Source of the DNA: Chryseobacterium sp.
GTDB taxonomy: Bacteria; Bacteroidota; Bacteroidia; Flavobacteriales; Weeksellaceae
DNA: 64,000 bases
Direction of reading: 5' to 3'
NCBI RefSeq assembly: GCF_008014695.1
Contig: NZ_VOXE01000004.1
Span: 310,001 to 374,000, forward strand
The notes under the pieces were generated by a model, which was not told where the DNA came from, did not search any database, and saw only the letters and a list, made by a program, of their open reading frames with translations. This document shows positions 8,742-17,590 of this stretch, piece by piece; positions within the stretch are counted from its first letter, which is position 1, and each line of letters opens with the position of its first letter. Position numbers and translations under genes: made by a program.

Positions 8742-9947
8742 ATGGAACTCATACACCGAAACTTACTCATAGGAATTCACGACGCATTACAGGAAACTTT
8801 TTTTCAGGACCGAAAATACGCCGACAAAGTCATCGAAAGGCTATTAAAAGCCAACAGAAAATGGGGAAGTGAAGACCGCAAAGTCGTTTCACAGATTTTT
8901 TACGACATCATCCGCTGGAAAAAACGCCTCGAATACTATATGGGAGAGGGCGTGAAACCAAATAATATCTATAAACTCATTCTCGCCTACTGTCTGTGGA
9001 CCAAAACCCACTACAAAAAATTTGAGGAATTCGATGGCATTAAAAACGCTGATATTCTCATAAAATTAAAGAAAAATACCGTTCCGACGAAGGCAATTGA
9101 ATATTCAATTCCGGAATGGCTGGCTGAAACGCTGGAAAAAGAACTCGGAAGAGACTGGGAGAAGGAAATGATCGCCCTTAATGAACTCGCGCCCACGATT
9201 CTCCGTGCAAATACGCTGAAAACTACGGCCAAAGAACTTGTTTCAGATCTTAAGGACGAAGACGTATTAAGTTTCCAGGTCCGGAATTATCCCGATGCGA
9301 TTCAGCTCGAAGAAAAGAAAAACGTATTTCTGACTTCCGCATTCAAAGACGGACTTTTCGAAGTTCAGGATGCCTCTTCCCAAAGAATCGGTGAACTTCT
9401 GGATGTTCAGGAAGGAATGCGCGTAGTGGATGCCTGTGCCGGAGCGGGCGGGAAAACCCTGCATTTGGCTGCTTTAATGAAAAATAAAGGACAGATTATC
9501 GCCCTCGACATTTACGAATGGAAACTTGCAGAACTCAAACGCCGTGCAAAAAGAGCCGGTGCACACAATATTGAAGCGCGTTTTATTGACGACAATAAAG
9601 TCATTAAAAGACTACACGAAAAAGCAGACCGCCTGCTTATTGATGCACCATGTTCCGGACTTGGAGTTTTGAAAAGAAACCCAGATTCAAAATGGAAAAT
9701 CGATCAGGATTTTATTGACCGGATTAAAAAAGAACAGCAGCAAATTCTGCAGGATTATTCTAAGATCATAAAAAAAGGAGGAAAAATGATTTACGCAACA
9801 TGTTCGATTTTACCGAGCGAAAACAATGAACAGGTAGAAATTTTTCTGAAAAACAATGCAGACTACACCTTGTTAAAAGAGGAAAAAATTATGCCGAGCG
9901 AAGGCTTTGACGGATTTTATATGGCACTCATCGGGCGGAATGCTTAA
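8742..9947 (+). CDS. RsmB/NOP2-type RNA (cytosine-C5) methyltransferase
   Basis: 401 residues. The N-terminal ~140 residues resemble the NusB-like domain of RsmB. The methyltransferase domain has motif I DACAGAGGKTLHLAAL, the catalytic DAPCSGLGVLKRNPDSKWK (PC cysteine) and ATCSILPSENNEQV (TC cysteine), the two-cysteine arrangement of m5C RNA methyltransferases. It probably methylates 16S rRNA. A TATTTTTG box at 8698-8705 gives a leader of about 35 bases. Confidence 0.9.
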   Translation: MELIHRNLLIGIHDALQETFFQDRKYADKVIERLLKANRKWGSEDRKVVSQIFYDIIRWKKRLEYYMGEGVKPNNIYKLILAYCLWTKTHYKKFEEFDGIKNADILIKLKKNTVPTKAIEYSIPEWLAETLEKELGRDWEKEMIALNELAPTILRANTLKTTAKELVSDLKDEDVLSFQVRNYPDAIQLEEKKNVFLTSAFKDGLFEVQDASSQRIGELLDVQEGMRVVDACAGAGGKTLHLAALMKNKGQIIALDIYEWKLAELKRRAKRAGAHNIEARFIDDNKVIKRLHEKADRLLIDAPCSGLGVLKRNPDSKWKIDQDFIDRIKKEQQQILQDYSKIIKKGGKMIYATCSILPSENNEQVEIFLKNNADYTLLKEEKIMPSEGFDGFYMALIGRNA

Positions 9948-10080
9948 TGTAAAGTGAGCAAAGTTACAGATAATGAATTCCATTGCAGTATTCCCTGCTT
10001 CATACTTTTTTAACTAATTTTGAATAATATTATCCAATAAATAATTATATTTGGACTTAAATAAATTTTAAACTTTAAAA

Positions 10081-10872
10081 ATGAAAAGAAATATTACGTT
10101 GTTTTTTGCCGTTCTGGCTTTCAGTTTTGTTTTTGGGCAGAATAAATTTGACGATTATCTGAACTCAAAAAAACTGGCCTTCACGTATAAGAAAATCAAG
10201 GACAGAGAAAAGGAGGATTATTATCAGCAGTATTATTGGTTGGTAAAAGCAGAGGAACTGAAAACCTATCCGCACCTCAAAAATATCAAACCGATTGTTC
10301 TCTATCACTTCACCCGTGAAATTTATCCTGCTACACCGACTAAAAAACTGAGCGAGGAAGAAAAGAATCTCCGAATAGATGCAGAACATTCCCTGAATCA
10401 GTATTTTGCTAAAAAAGATCTTCAGAACCCGAATCTGATGTACAATCTGGAATCTTATGTAGATCCAAGCAATTCAAAATACTATACCGGTGTAAATCCT
10501 GAGAGAATTGCCGAATTGGTTCCGAAAGAGCTATACACCTTCACCTCTGTTAATAAAAGGACTAAAGATGAGAAAAAATATTATCTTTGGGTTGATGATG
10601 AGGATTATAAGATTGTAGATGTTATACCTGCTAAAACCGATAAAAAGTTTTATGAAACTTTAAATACCCAACTTCCAAAATACCAGATTTCCACATTCAC
10701 TCCTGACGTGAAAAAAGGAGACAAAACCAACAAGAGAGATGCTGATTATTATTTCATCACTCCGTTTCAGGAAGGAGAAGAGATTCTTTACAAAACAAAA
10801 GATTTCAAGGAATTCACGATTGTAAGGTTCAAAAGACCCACTAAAGACTGGATAGAACTCGAAAAAAGATAA
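10081..10872 (+). CDS. secreted protein of unknown function
   Basis: 263 residues with a clear signal peptide (LFFAVLAFSFVFG-Q, cleavage about residue 19). The mature part is rich in Lys, Tyr and Glu, with no motif I can name. It is predicted soluble in the periplasm or outside the cell. A TATATTTG -7 box (10046-10053) and a strong hairpin terminator right after the stop show that it is transcribed alone. Confidence 0.75.
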   Translation: MKRNITLFFAVLAFSFVFGQNKFDDYLNSKKLAFTYKKIKDREKEDYYQQYYWLVKAEELKTYPHLKNIKPIVLYHFTREIYPATPTKKLSEEEKNLRIDAEHSLNQYFAKKDLQNPNLMYNLESYVDPSNSKYYTGVNPERIAELVPKELYTFTSVNKRTKDEKKYYLWVDDEDYKIVDVIPAKTDKKFYETLNTQLPKYQISTFTPDVKKGDKTNKRDADYYFITPFQEGEEILYKTKDFKEFTIVRFKRPTKDWIELEKR

Positions 10873-10876
10873 TTTT

Positions 10877-10902
10877 AAATCCTGCATTTGCAGGATTTTT
10901 TT
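10877..10902 (+). terminator. intrinsic terminator after the secreted protein
   Basis: A 10-bp stem (AAATCCTGCA with its complement) with a tiny TT loop is followed directly by a run of T. A second, weaker hairpin (GCGGTAT/ATACCGC, 10904-10928) follows, just before the MFS gene. Confidence 0.8.
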
Positions 10903-10955
10903 GGCGGTATGGTTTTTGAAATACCGCAAAATCTACTTTTCAAAAACTTTTTAGA

Positions 10956-12359
10956 ATGGTGACTCAACAAACTGAAAATTCCACTGTAAAAAAATACCTG
11001 CCGTTGATTCTCGCGACGGCCATTTTTATGCAGATGCTTGATTCCACGATTCTCAACACTTCCCTGCCCTCCATCGCAAAAGATTTAAATGAGTCACCGC
11101 TCAATATGCAGAACGCGATCATCAGTTACGTTCTGACCTTGGCACTGTTTATGCCGGTAAGCGGGTTTCTGGCAGATAAATTCGGTACCCGAAGAATATT
11201 TATTTTTTCATTGGTGGTTTTCAGTATTGGTTCTCTCTTTTGTGCATTATCCCAAAATCTTACGCATCTTATCATTTCAAGAGTCATCCAGGGAATCGGT
11301 GGGAGTTTAATGACGCCGGTCGGCAAACTGGCATTAATGAAAACCTATCCTAAAAATGAACTGCTGAAAGCCATGAATTATGCCATTGTTCCGGCTTTAA
11401 TCGGACCGGTTCTCGGACCATTGGTAGGCGGTTATATGGTTGATTATTTTTCCTGGCACTGGATTTTTCTCATCAATATTCCGATTGGATTGCTGGGAAT
11501 TATTCTTGGATTAAAATACATGCCGAATTATAAATCTATCGCGGTAGAATTTGATCTGAAGGGGTTTCTCATTTTCGCTTCAGCCTCTTTACTGCTTTCT
11601 GTTTCTTTGGAAATGTTCGGAAATTCAGCCCTCACAACTCCGGTCTTGCTGATTTTCGTCCTCGGATTTCTCATGATTTTTTACTATTACCGACACGCCA
11701 GCAAAACAATAAATCCTATTTTCCCGTTGAATTTATTTCAGGTGAGAACTTTCCGGGTCGGAATCCTCGGGAATCTGGCAACCCGTTTGGGAATCAGCGC
11801 CATTCCTCTTCTGTTGCCATTAATGATTCAGATTGCCTATAAAGAAAGTGCAGTTGTTTCCGGATGGGTGGTGGCGCCAATGGCACTCACTGCAATGTTC
11901 GGAAAATCTTCGGTGATTAAAATCCTGAACCGGTTCGGTTATCGCCGTACCCTTATGACCAACACTTTTATTATCGGAATCCTCATCTGCTGTCTCGGCA
12001 TTCCCGGTATTCATGCTTCCATTTTCTGGTTTGTGCCCATTATCGCGGTATTGGGATTTTTCAATTCAATTCAGTTTACCTCTATGAACACAATTTCGAT
12101 CGCAGATTTAAGGAATACCCATACCAGCAGCGGAAATTCTTTGATTGCCGTGAACCAGCAGCTGGCAATCGGTTTCGGAATTGCATTCGGACTGATTGTA
12201 CTGAAACTGTATGAAAGCAATACATTTTTAACACCGGAAAATCAAAATCTTGCATTCAGGTATACGTTCTTCACCGTCGGAATTCTTACTGTTTTTTCAG
12301 GCTTTGTTTTCAGGCGGCTGCATTCAAAAGATGGAGATAATATGAAGTCGGAAGAATAA
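10956..12359 (+). CDS. DHA2-type MFS multidrug exporter
   Basis: 467 residues with 12-14 hydrophobic helices. Hallmarks are QMLDSTILNTSLPSIAKDL in helix 1 (motif D1 of drug:proton antiporters), GFLADKFGTRRIF (motif A), and PALIGPVLGPLVGG with WHWIFLINIPIG (motif C region of the DHA2 group). It is likely a proton-driven efflux pump in the inner membrane. No EmrA-like adaptor is adjacent. Confidence 0.88.
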   Translation: MVTQQTENSTVKKYLPLILATAIFMQMLDSTILNTSLPSIAKDLNESPLNMQNAIISYVLTLALFMPVSGFLADKFGTRRIFIFSLVVFSIGSLFCALSQNLTHLIISRVIQGIGGSLMTPVGKLALMKTYPKNELLKAMNYAIVPALIGPVLGPLVGGYMVDYFSWHWIFLINIPIGLLGIILGLKYMPNYKSIAVEFDLKGFLIFASASLLLSVSLEMFGNSALTTPVLLIFVLGFLMIFYYYRHASKTINPIFPLNLFQVRTFRVGILGNLATRLGISAIPLLLPLMIQIAYKESAVVSGWVVAPMALTAMFGKSSVIKILNRFGYRRTLMTNTFIIGILICCLGIPGIHASIFWFVPIIAVLGFFNSIQFTSMNTISIADLRNTHTSSGNSLIAVNQQLAIGFGIAFGLIVLKLYESNTFLTPENQNLAFRYTFFTVGILTVFSGFVFRRLHSKDGDNMKSEE

Positions 12360-12481
12360 AGTCAATTCTTACCGTACATCAACAACTATCAGCATTGGTC
12401 GGAGTAAATTTGTGTAAAAGAAAGTTTCTTGGAGTCTTTTAATTTTAAAAACTCTCAAGACAAAAATCTAAAGATAAGGTA

Positions 12482-13531
12482 ATGAAAAAAATAGAATTCG
12501 GGCTGATGACTTTTGCCGACATGGCTCCTGAAACCGTTCCGGGAAAAGGAATCCACGCCCACAAAAGGCTTCAGGATCTTTTGGAAGAAATAAAATTGGC
12601 CGATAAACTGGGCATTGATGTTTTCGGAATCGGCGAACATCACCGGCCGGATTACGCGGTTTCCTCGCCAACCACGGTTCTTGCGGCGGCAGCGGCGGTT
12701 ACAGAAAACATAAAACTCACAAGTGCCGTAACGGTGTTGAGTTCCGAAGATCCGGTTCGCGTCTACCAGCAGTTTGCTACGGTGGATGCCATTTCCGGCG
12801 GAAGAGCGGAGATTATGGCCGGTCGCGGTTCCTTTATTGAATCGTTTCCTTTATTCGGATTTGACCTTGGTGATTACGACGAGCTTTTTGAAGAAAAACT
12901 CGATCTTCTGCTTAAAATTAATGAATCTGAGAAAGTCTCCTGGAACGGAAAGCTGCGGGCTCCAATTCATGATCTGGGCGTTTATCCACGCGCGTTGAAC
13001 GGTAAAATCCCGGTTTGGCTGGCGGCAGGTGGAACTCCCGCTTCGGCGGTGAGGGCTGCAAAACTTCATCTTCCTTTAATGCTGGCAATTATCGGCGGAA
13101 TGCCGCGACAGTTTGTTCCTTTCATCAGTCTTTATAAAAAATCTGCGCTGGAAAACGGCATTAAGCCTGAGGACCTTCAGGTTGGGATCAACAACCATAT
13201 GTTTGTTGGGGAAAACAGCGAAAAAGCTGCAGATGACTTCTTCCCGCATTATGCACAAATGATGGATCGCGTTGGGAAAAGCCGCGGCTGGCAACCCATG
13301 ACCCGCGAACAGTTCGAATTTATGCGTGCTCCGGAAGGATCCCTGATGGTAGGAAGTGTAGATGAAGTTGTTGAAAAAATTCTGTACGAATATGAACTTT
13401 TCGGGTTTACAAGATTTTTTGCGCAGGCAAGCATGGGTTTTGTGCCGCATGAACTCGCGATGAAATATATAGAACTTTTTGCAACCCAAGTTATTCCGGA
13501 AGTTAAAAGACGATTGGAACTGGACGTCTGA
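12482..13531 (+). CDS. LLM class flavin-dependent oxidoreductase
   Basis: 349 residues of the bacterial luciferase-like (LLM) TIM-barrel family, with GIGEHHRPDYAVSSP, ITSAVTVLSSEDPVRVYQQFATVD-like strands and GGRAEIMAGRGSF. Such proteins bind FMN or F420; the substrate is unknown. A TAAATTTG box (12405-12412) precedes the gene by about 70 bases. Confidence 0.9.
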   Translation: MKKIEFGLMTFADMAPETVPGKGIHAHKRLQDLLEEIKLADKLGIDVFGIGEHHRPDYAVSSPTTVLAAAAAVTENIKLTSAVTVLSSEDPVRVYQQFATVDAISGGRAEIMAGRGSFIESFPLFGFDLGDYDELFEEKLDLLLKINESEKVSWNGKLRAPIHDLGVYPRALNGKIPVWLAAGGTPASAVRAAKLHLPLMLAIIGGMPRQFVPFISLYKKSALENGIKPEDLQVGINNHMFVGENSEKAADDFFPHYAQMMDRVGKSRGWQPMTREQFEFMRAPEGSLMVGSVDEVVEKILYEYELFGFTRFFAQASMGFVPHELAMKYIELFATQVIPEVKRRLELDV

Positions 13532-13620
13532 CATTTGGATTTTTCCTATAAATTCAGGTTTTTTTACTAATTTCGTTTGGACACAAGGTACATTTACGCA
13601 CGTCTTTAAAACTTAACAAC

Positions 13621-14520
13621 ATGTCAAACATCGGACTTATTATTGAAGAGAAATCTGCCGATATCGGAAACTTTCTGGTTGGCAGACTGCTCCCTTTCCG
13701 GGAAAAAAGAGCGGTGGGGCCTTTTGTTTTTATCGATCATATGGGACCTGCAGCACTGAAGGATTATCAGAATCTGGATGTTCCGCCCCATCCGCACATC
13801 GGACTTTCGACCCTTACTTACCTTTTTGAAGGGTCGATTCAGCATAAAGACAGCCTTGGAAGCGATATTGAAATCAAACCCGGCGCAGTAAACTGGATGA
13901 CTGCAGGAAAAGGCGTGGTTCACTCTGAACGCACCCCTGAATATCTGAGACACACTGAAAAACATCTTCACGGATTCCAGATCTGGGTCGGGCTTCCAAA
14001 AAATCTCGAACAGAGTGAACCTTCTTTTCACCATACCGAAGCGGAGGAAATCCCGGTGTGGAATGAGGGTGATCTTCAGTATAAACTCATCGCCGGAGAG
14101 CTGTTTAGCAGAAAGTCGCCCGTTCCTGTACATTCGAAACTTTTCTTTCTGGAAATTAAAAGTCAGACGTCCCGTAAACTCAATATTGGAAACGATCTGT
14201 TTGGTGAGGTCGCCATGTATGTCCTGGAAGGAAATGTTATGACCGACGGACATACTTTTGGTGGAAAACAGCTACTGATCGCGAAAAACGCCAATTTATG
14301 TGAGTTTGAAATCGGCGAAAACGCTACCGTGTATCTTTTCGGCGGCGAACCGTTTGATGAGGAGCGTTTCATGTTCTGGAATTTTGTGAATTCAGATAAA
14401 GAAATTATTGAAAAGGCTAAACAGAACTGGCATGACCAGAATCTGGAAGCGTTTCCGAAAGTTCCGGGTGACGATGTGGAATATGTTCCGCTTCCGAAAG
14501 CCATTTTAAAAAATAAATAA
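13621..14520 (+). CDS. pirin family protein
   Basis: 299 residues forming a bicupin. The N-terminal cupin has GPFVFIDHMGP, the metal-binding HPHIGLSTLTYLFEG, then HKDSLG and HSERTP, so the His/Glu metal ligands of pirins are present. HGFQIWVGLP and a C-terminal cupin ending near YLFGGEPFDE follow. Pirins bind iron and some act as quercetinases or redox sensors. A 23-bp gap to the GNAT gene suggests one transcript. Confidence 0.9.
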   Translation: MSNIGLIIEEKSADIGNFLVGRLLPFREKRAVGPFVFIDHMGPAALKDYQNLDVPPHPHIGLSTLTYLFEGSIQHKDSLGSDIEIKPGAVNWMTAGKGVVHSERTPEYLRHTEKHLHGFQIWVGLPKNLEQSEPSFHHTEAEEIPVWNEGDLQYKLIAGELFSRKSPVPVHSKLFFLEIKSQTSRKLNIGNDLFGEVAMYVLEGNVMTDGHTFGGKQLLIAKNANLCEFEIGENATVYLFGGEPFDEERFMFWNFVNSDKEIIEKAKQNWHDQNLEAFPKVPGDDVEYVPLPKAILKNK

Positions 14521-14543
14521 AAACCAATACAAAAATCAGAGTG

Positions 14544-14828
14544 ATGATTGAAATTAAACAGATCAACAGCGACAAAAAAGGAGCATTTGAAATTTATTCT
14601 GACGGAAAAAAAGCCGGAGAAATGACTTACACCTGGGCCGGAGACGACAAATTCATTATTGATCATACAGAGGTAGATGAAGCCTACAACGGACAAGGAC
14701 TGGCCAAACAACTGGTGTATGCGGGAGTTGATTACGCCCGGAAAAACGGCAAAAAAGTGATTCCGCTTTGTCCGTATGCGAAGGTTACCATTGCCAGAAA
14801 TGCGGAACTTCAGGATGTTCTGGCCTAG
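14544..14828 (+). CDS. small GNAT family N-acetyltransferase
   Basis: 94 residues from the ATG at 14544, chosen over the GTG three bases earlier. It is the short YjdJ/NATD1-like GNAT type, with YTWAGDDKFIIDHTEVDEAY, the acetyl-CoA loop NGQGLAKQL, and the CPYAK motif near the C-terminus. It probably acetylates a small amine or protein. It is the second gene of the pirin transcript and is followed by a strong terminator. Confidence 0.88.
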   Translation: MIEIKQINSDKKGAFEIYSDGKKAGEMTYTWAGDDKFIIDHTEVDEAYNGQGLAKQLVYAGVDYARKNGKKVIPLCPYAKVTIARNAELQDVLA

Positions 14829-14845
14829 AAAAATTTAAGAATATT

Positions 14846-14880
14846 AAAGCCGTTCAATTAGTTACTGAGCGGCTTTTTTT
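14846..14880 (+). terminator. intrinsic terminator after the pirin-GNAT operon
   Basis: An 11-bp stem (AAAGCCGTTCA with TGAGCGGCTTT, one G-T wobble) and a 13-base loop are followed by TTTTTTT. Confidence 0.85.
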
Positions 14881-14903
14881 ATGAAAATGATTAGAAAACG
14901 GAA

Positions 14904-15022
14904 CCGCGCCCCGGATTGAACGGCATGTCTGAGCTCTTTCATTCAGGGGATTCTGCGCGCGGCTTCGCCGCGCGCAGAATCCCCTGAATGAAAAGCGAGT
15001 AGTGAAAGCCGGAAATGGCGCC
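14904..15022 (+). ncRNA. structured intergenic element, copy A (candidate RNA or repeat)
   Basis: 119 bp. The left end CCGCGCCCCGG and the right end AGCCGGAAATGGCGCC can pair with each other (GCGCC/GGCGC and CCGG/CCGG). The middle holds a perfect 26-bp-arm hairpin at 14937-14993 with a CTTCG loop. A second copy with the same ends but another inner hairpin lies at 27305-27374. Both sit in the same orientation just upstream of a gene's -7 box. It may be a structured RNA of Flavobacteria (Flavo-1 is one model to test) or a REP/MITE-like repeat. Confidence 0.55.
14937..14993. repeat. 57-bp perfect inverted repeat inside element A
   Basis: The 26-bp left arm (14937-14962) is exactly complementary to the right arm (14968-14993). 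The five-base centre CTTCG closes one further pair around TTC. Both arms contain GCGCGCGG-type GC tracts, far richer in GC than the neighbouring genes. As RNA it would be an extremely stable stem. Confidence 0.9.
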
Positions 15023-15106
15023 AAAAAATTCAATCATGCTTCAATCTTCAATTCCTGCACAAATTGGTCAAAAAAACTATATTTGTGCAACTTAAAAAAG
15101 AACTGT

Positions 15107-16543
15107 ATGAACCCGTATGTGCTGCTGAGTATTATTATCGCCTATTTTGCAATTTTGCTTTGGGTCGCTTACCGAACCGGAAAAGGCAGTAACAACGAGA
15201 GTTTTTTTATCGGAAACCGCAAGAGCAACTGGATGCTTGTGGCGTTCGGGATGATCGGAACTTCGCTTTCGGGCGTAACTTTTGTCTCGGTGCCCGGTGC
15301 CGTTGGCGCGGATAAATTTCATTATCTGCAGATCACGATTGGGTATCTGATCGGTTACATAATCATTGCCTACGTACTTTTGCCGCTGTATTACCGGCTG
15401 AAACTCACCTCCATTTACGGTTATCTTCAGGAAAGGATGGGACAGGTTTCCTATAAATCCGGCGCGTGGATTTTCATCGTTTCACGTCTGGTTGGTGCGA
15501 CAGCAAGGCTTTATCTGGTGGTGAACATTCTCCAGTTTTCAATTCTCGACAGCTTAGGTGTTCCGTTTATCGTGACAACGCTCGTAATTCTTGCAATGAT
15601 CATTTTGTATACTTATGAAGGTGGAGTGAAAACCATTGTCTGGACCGATACTTTGCAGACTACGTGTATGCTCTTGGGACTCATCATCTGTTCGGCCTAT
15701 ATGCTGAATCACCTGAATCTCGGCTTTTTTGAAAGCCTTACCGCCATGAACAAACTGGGTTATACGGAAGTTTTCAATACGGATGTCGACAGCAAAGCCT
15801 TCTTTTTTAAACAGATTCTGGCCGGAGCTTTTATTACGATTACCATGACGGGAATTGATCAGGAAATGATGCAGAAATCCCTTTCGGTAACGCGTTTAAA
15901 GGATTCCCAGAAAAACATGGTGACTTTGGGATTCGTTTTGGTGGGCGTTATCTCTCTTTTTCTTTTTATGGGCGGGCTTCTTCATCTTTACGGCGCTACG
16001 GAAAATGTAGTAAGTTCAGGAGACCAGCTTTTCCCGGATATTGCGCTGAACCATTTACCGCCATTTATTTCCATTATTTTTATCGTTGCGCTGATCTCGG
16101 CGCTTTTCCCAAGTGCTGACGGTGCCATGACGGCTTTAACTTCATCGATCTGCATTGATATTTTCGGACTGAAAGATCAAAAAATCTCCCAGAAAGAACA
16201 GGAAAAATTCAGGAAACGGGTGCACCTGATTGTGGCCTTTGCCTTTTTGGTCATGGTAATCATCTTCAAACTCATCAACGACAATTCGATGATCGGGCTG
16301 ATCCTGAAACTCGCCGGATTTACCTATGGTCCGCTTCTGGGACTTTTCGCCTTCGGAATTTTCACAAAATACAGGGTGAAAGACAAACTGGTGCCTTATG
16401 TGTGTATTGCGGCACCCCTTATTTCTTACTTCATCGATAAATTTCAGGAAAGCATGTTCGGAGACTTTAAAATCGGTCTGGAGCTGTTGATTATCAACGG
16501 TTTGCTAACGTTTTTTGGACTGTGGCTGATCAGGAAGAAATGA
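15107..16543 (+). CDS. sodium:solute symporter (SSS family)
   Basis: 478 residues from the ATG at 15107. The frame is open back to 15002, but that part runs through element A and past the -7 box TATATTTG (15078-15085). About 13 hydrophobic helices. Family motifs include FFIGNRKSNWMLVAFGMIGTS, GVTFVSVPGA (Na2-site region), an RLVGATARLYLV helix and FPSADGAMTALTSS. It is an inner-membrane Na+-coupled importer with unknown substrate. Confidence 0.88.
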   Translation: MNPYVLLSIIIAYFAILLWVAYRTGKGSNNESFFIGNRKSNWMLVAFGMIGTSLSGVTFVSVPGAVGADKFHYLQITIGYLIGYIIIAYVLLPLYYRLKLTSIYGYLQERMGQVSYKSGAWIFIVSRLVGATARLYLVVNILQFSILDSLGVPFIVTTLVILAMIILYTYEGGVKTIVWTDTLQTTCMLLGLIICSAYMLNHLNLGFFESLTAMNKLGYTEVFNTDVDSKAFFFKQILAGAFITITMTGIDQEMMQKSLSVTRLKDSQKNMVTLGFVLVGVISLFLFMGGLLHLYGATENVVSSGDQLFPDIALNHLPPFISIIFIVALISALFPSADGAMTALTSSICIDIFGLKDQKISQKEQEKFRKRVHLIVAFAFLVMVIIFKLINDNSMIGLILKLAGFTYGPLLGLFAFGIFTKYRVKDKLVPYVCIAAPLISYFIDKFQESMFGDFKIGLELLIINGLLTFFGLWLIRKK

Positions 16544-16561
16544 AATTTATAAAAGCACAAG

Positions 16562-16590
16562 AAAAATCCGGGTTGCAAGCCCGGATTTTT
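16562..16590 (+). terminator. intrinsic terminator after the symporter
   Basis: An 11-bp stem AAAAATCCGGG/CCCGGATTTTT with a 7-base loop; the 3' arm ends in five T, 18 bases after the stop codon. Confidence 0.85.
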
Positions 16591-16644
16591 CATTTTCCCA
16601 AACCGGCAGAAAATTGTAAATTTGCAGGCAAATAAATCAAAATA

Positions 16645-17496
16645 ATGAGTAAAAGTATTGAAGAGCTGAAATCTCTTACAACACAGATCAGAAGAGACAT
16701 TTTAAGAATGGTTCACGCCGTGAATTCCGGCCATCCCGGCGGAAGTCTGGGCTGTACCGAATACTTCACCGCTCTCTACGGGAAAGTGATGAACTACAAA
16801 CTTCCCTTTACCATGGAAGGCAAAAATGAAGATCTTTTCTTCCTTTCCAACGGGCACATTTCTCCCGTGTTCTACTCCACCCTTGCAAGATTCGGATTTT
16901 TTCCGGTTGAAGAACTCAAAACGTTCAGAAAACTGAACTCCAGACTTCAGGGTCACCCTACTACACATGAAGGACTTCCTGGAATCCGTATTGCTTCGGG
17001 TTCACTCGGTCAGGGTCTTTCGGTAGCGATTGGCGCTGCGTTAGGCAAAAAGCTCGACGGTGACAAATCTCTGGTTTATACGCTTCACGGAGACGGCGAA
17101 CTTCAGGAAGGTCAGATCTGGGAAGCTTTGATGTTTGCAGCAGCAAAAAAAGTGGACAATATCATCGCAACTATCGATTACAACGGAAGACAGATCGACG
17201 GCGATACCGACGATGTCTTAAGTTTAGGAGATCTCCACGCAAAACTGGAAGCTTTCGGCTGGAAAGTGCTGAATGAGAAAAACGGAAACGATCTGGAAAC
17301 CGTAGTTTCAATACTTGAAAGAGCAAAATTGGAAACCGGAAACGGAAAACCGGTGGTCATCATCCTTCATACCGAAATGGGCTTTGGTGTAGATTATATG
17401 ATGGGAACCCATTCCTGGCACGGAAAAGCACCAAATGATGCGCAACTCGACACTGCTTTCAAACAGCTGTATCTTGAGGCTCCGGCAGATTACTAG
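16645..17496 (+). CDS. transketolase, N-terminal (TPP-binding) subunit
   Basis: 283 residues covering only the thiamine-diphosphate-binding half of transketolase: HPGGSLGCTEYFTALY, FFLSNGHISPVFYS, GSLGQGLSVAIGAALG, and the TPP motif from GDGELQEGQIWEA to the DYNGRQIDG asparagines. The pyrimidine-binding and C-terminal domains are encoded by the next gene. A TAAATTTG box (16617-16624) lies 20 bases before the ATG. It takes part in the non-oxidative pentose phosphate pathway. Confidence 0.93.
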   Translation: MSKSIEELKSLTTQIRRDILRMVHAVNSGHPGGSLGCTEYFTALYGKVMNYKLPFTMEGKNEDLFFLSNGHISPVFYSTLARFGFFPVEELKTFRKLNSRLQGHPTTHEGLPGIRIASGSLGQGLSVAIGAALGKKLDGDKSLVYTLHGDGELQEGQIWEALMFAAAKKVDNIIATIDYNGRQIDGDTDDVLSLGDLHAKLEAFGWKVLNEKNGNDLETVVSILERAKLETGNGKPVVIILHTEMGFGVDYMMGTHSWHGKAPNDAQLDTAFKQLYLEAPADY

Positions 17497-17590
17497 AAAG
17501 TCAAATGCAACTTTACAAAACAATATTAACTTTAAATTTCAAGCTTCAGCAATAGCATAATGTTTGTTGACTTTAGCTTACAACCAAAAT

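Noticed and set aside
13624-14711. Long minus-strand ORFs opposite pirin and the GNAT gene
   Set aside because: Shadow frames of well-supported genes, rich in unlikely Cys/Phe/Ser composition.
15002-15106. 35-codon upstream extension of the symporter ORF
   Set aside because: It translates the right end of element A and crosses the -7 box; symporters of this family begin at the hydrophobic segment after ATG 15107.
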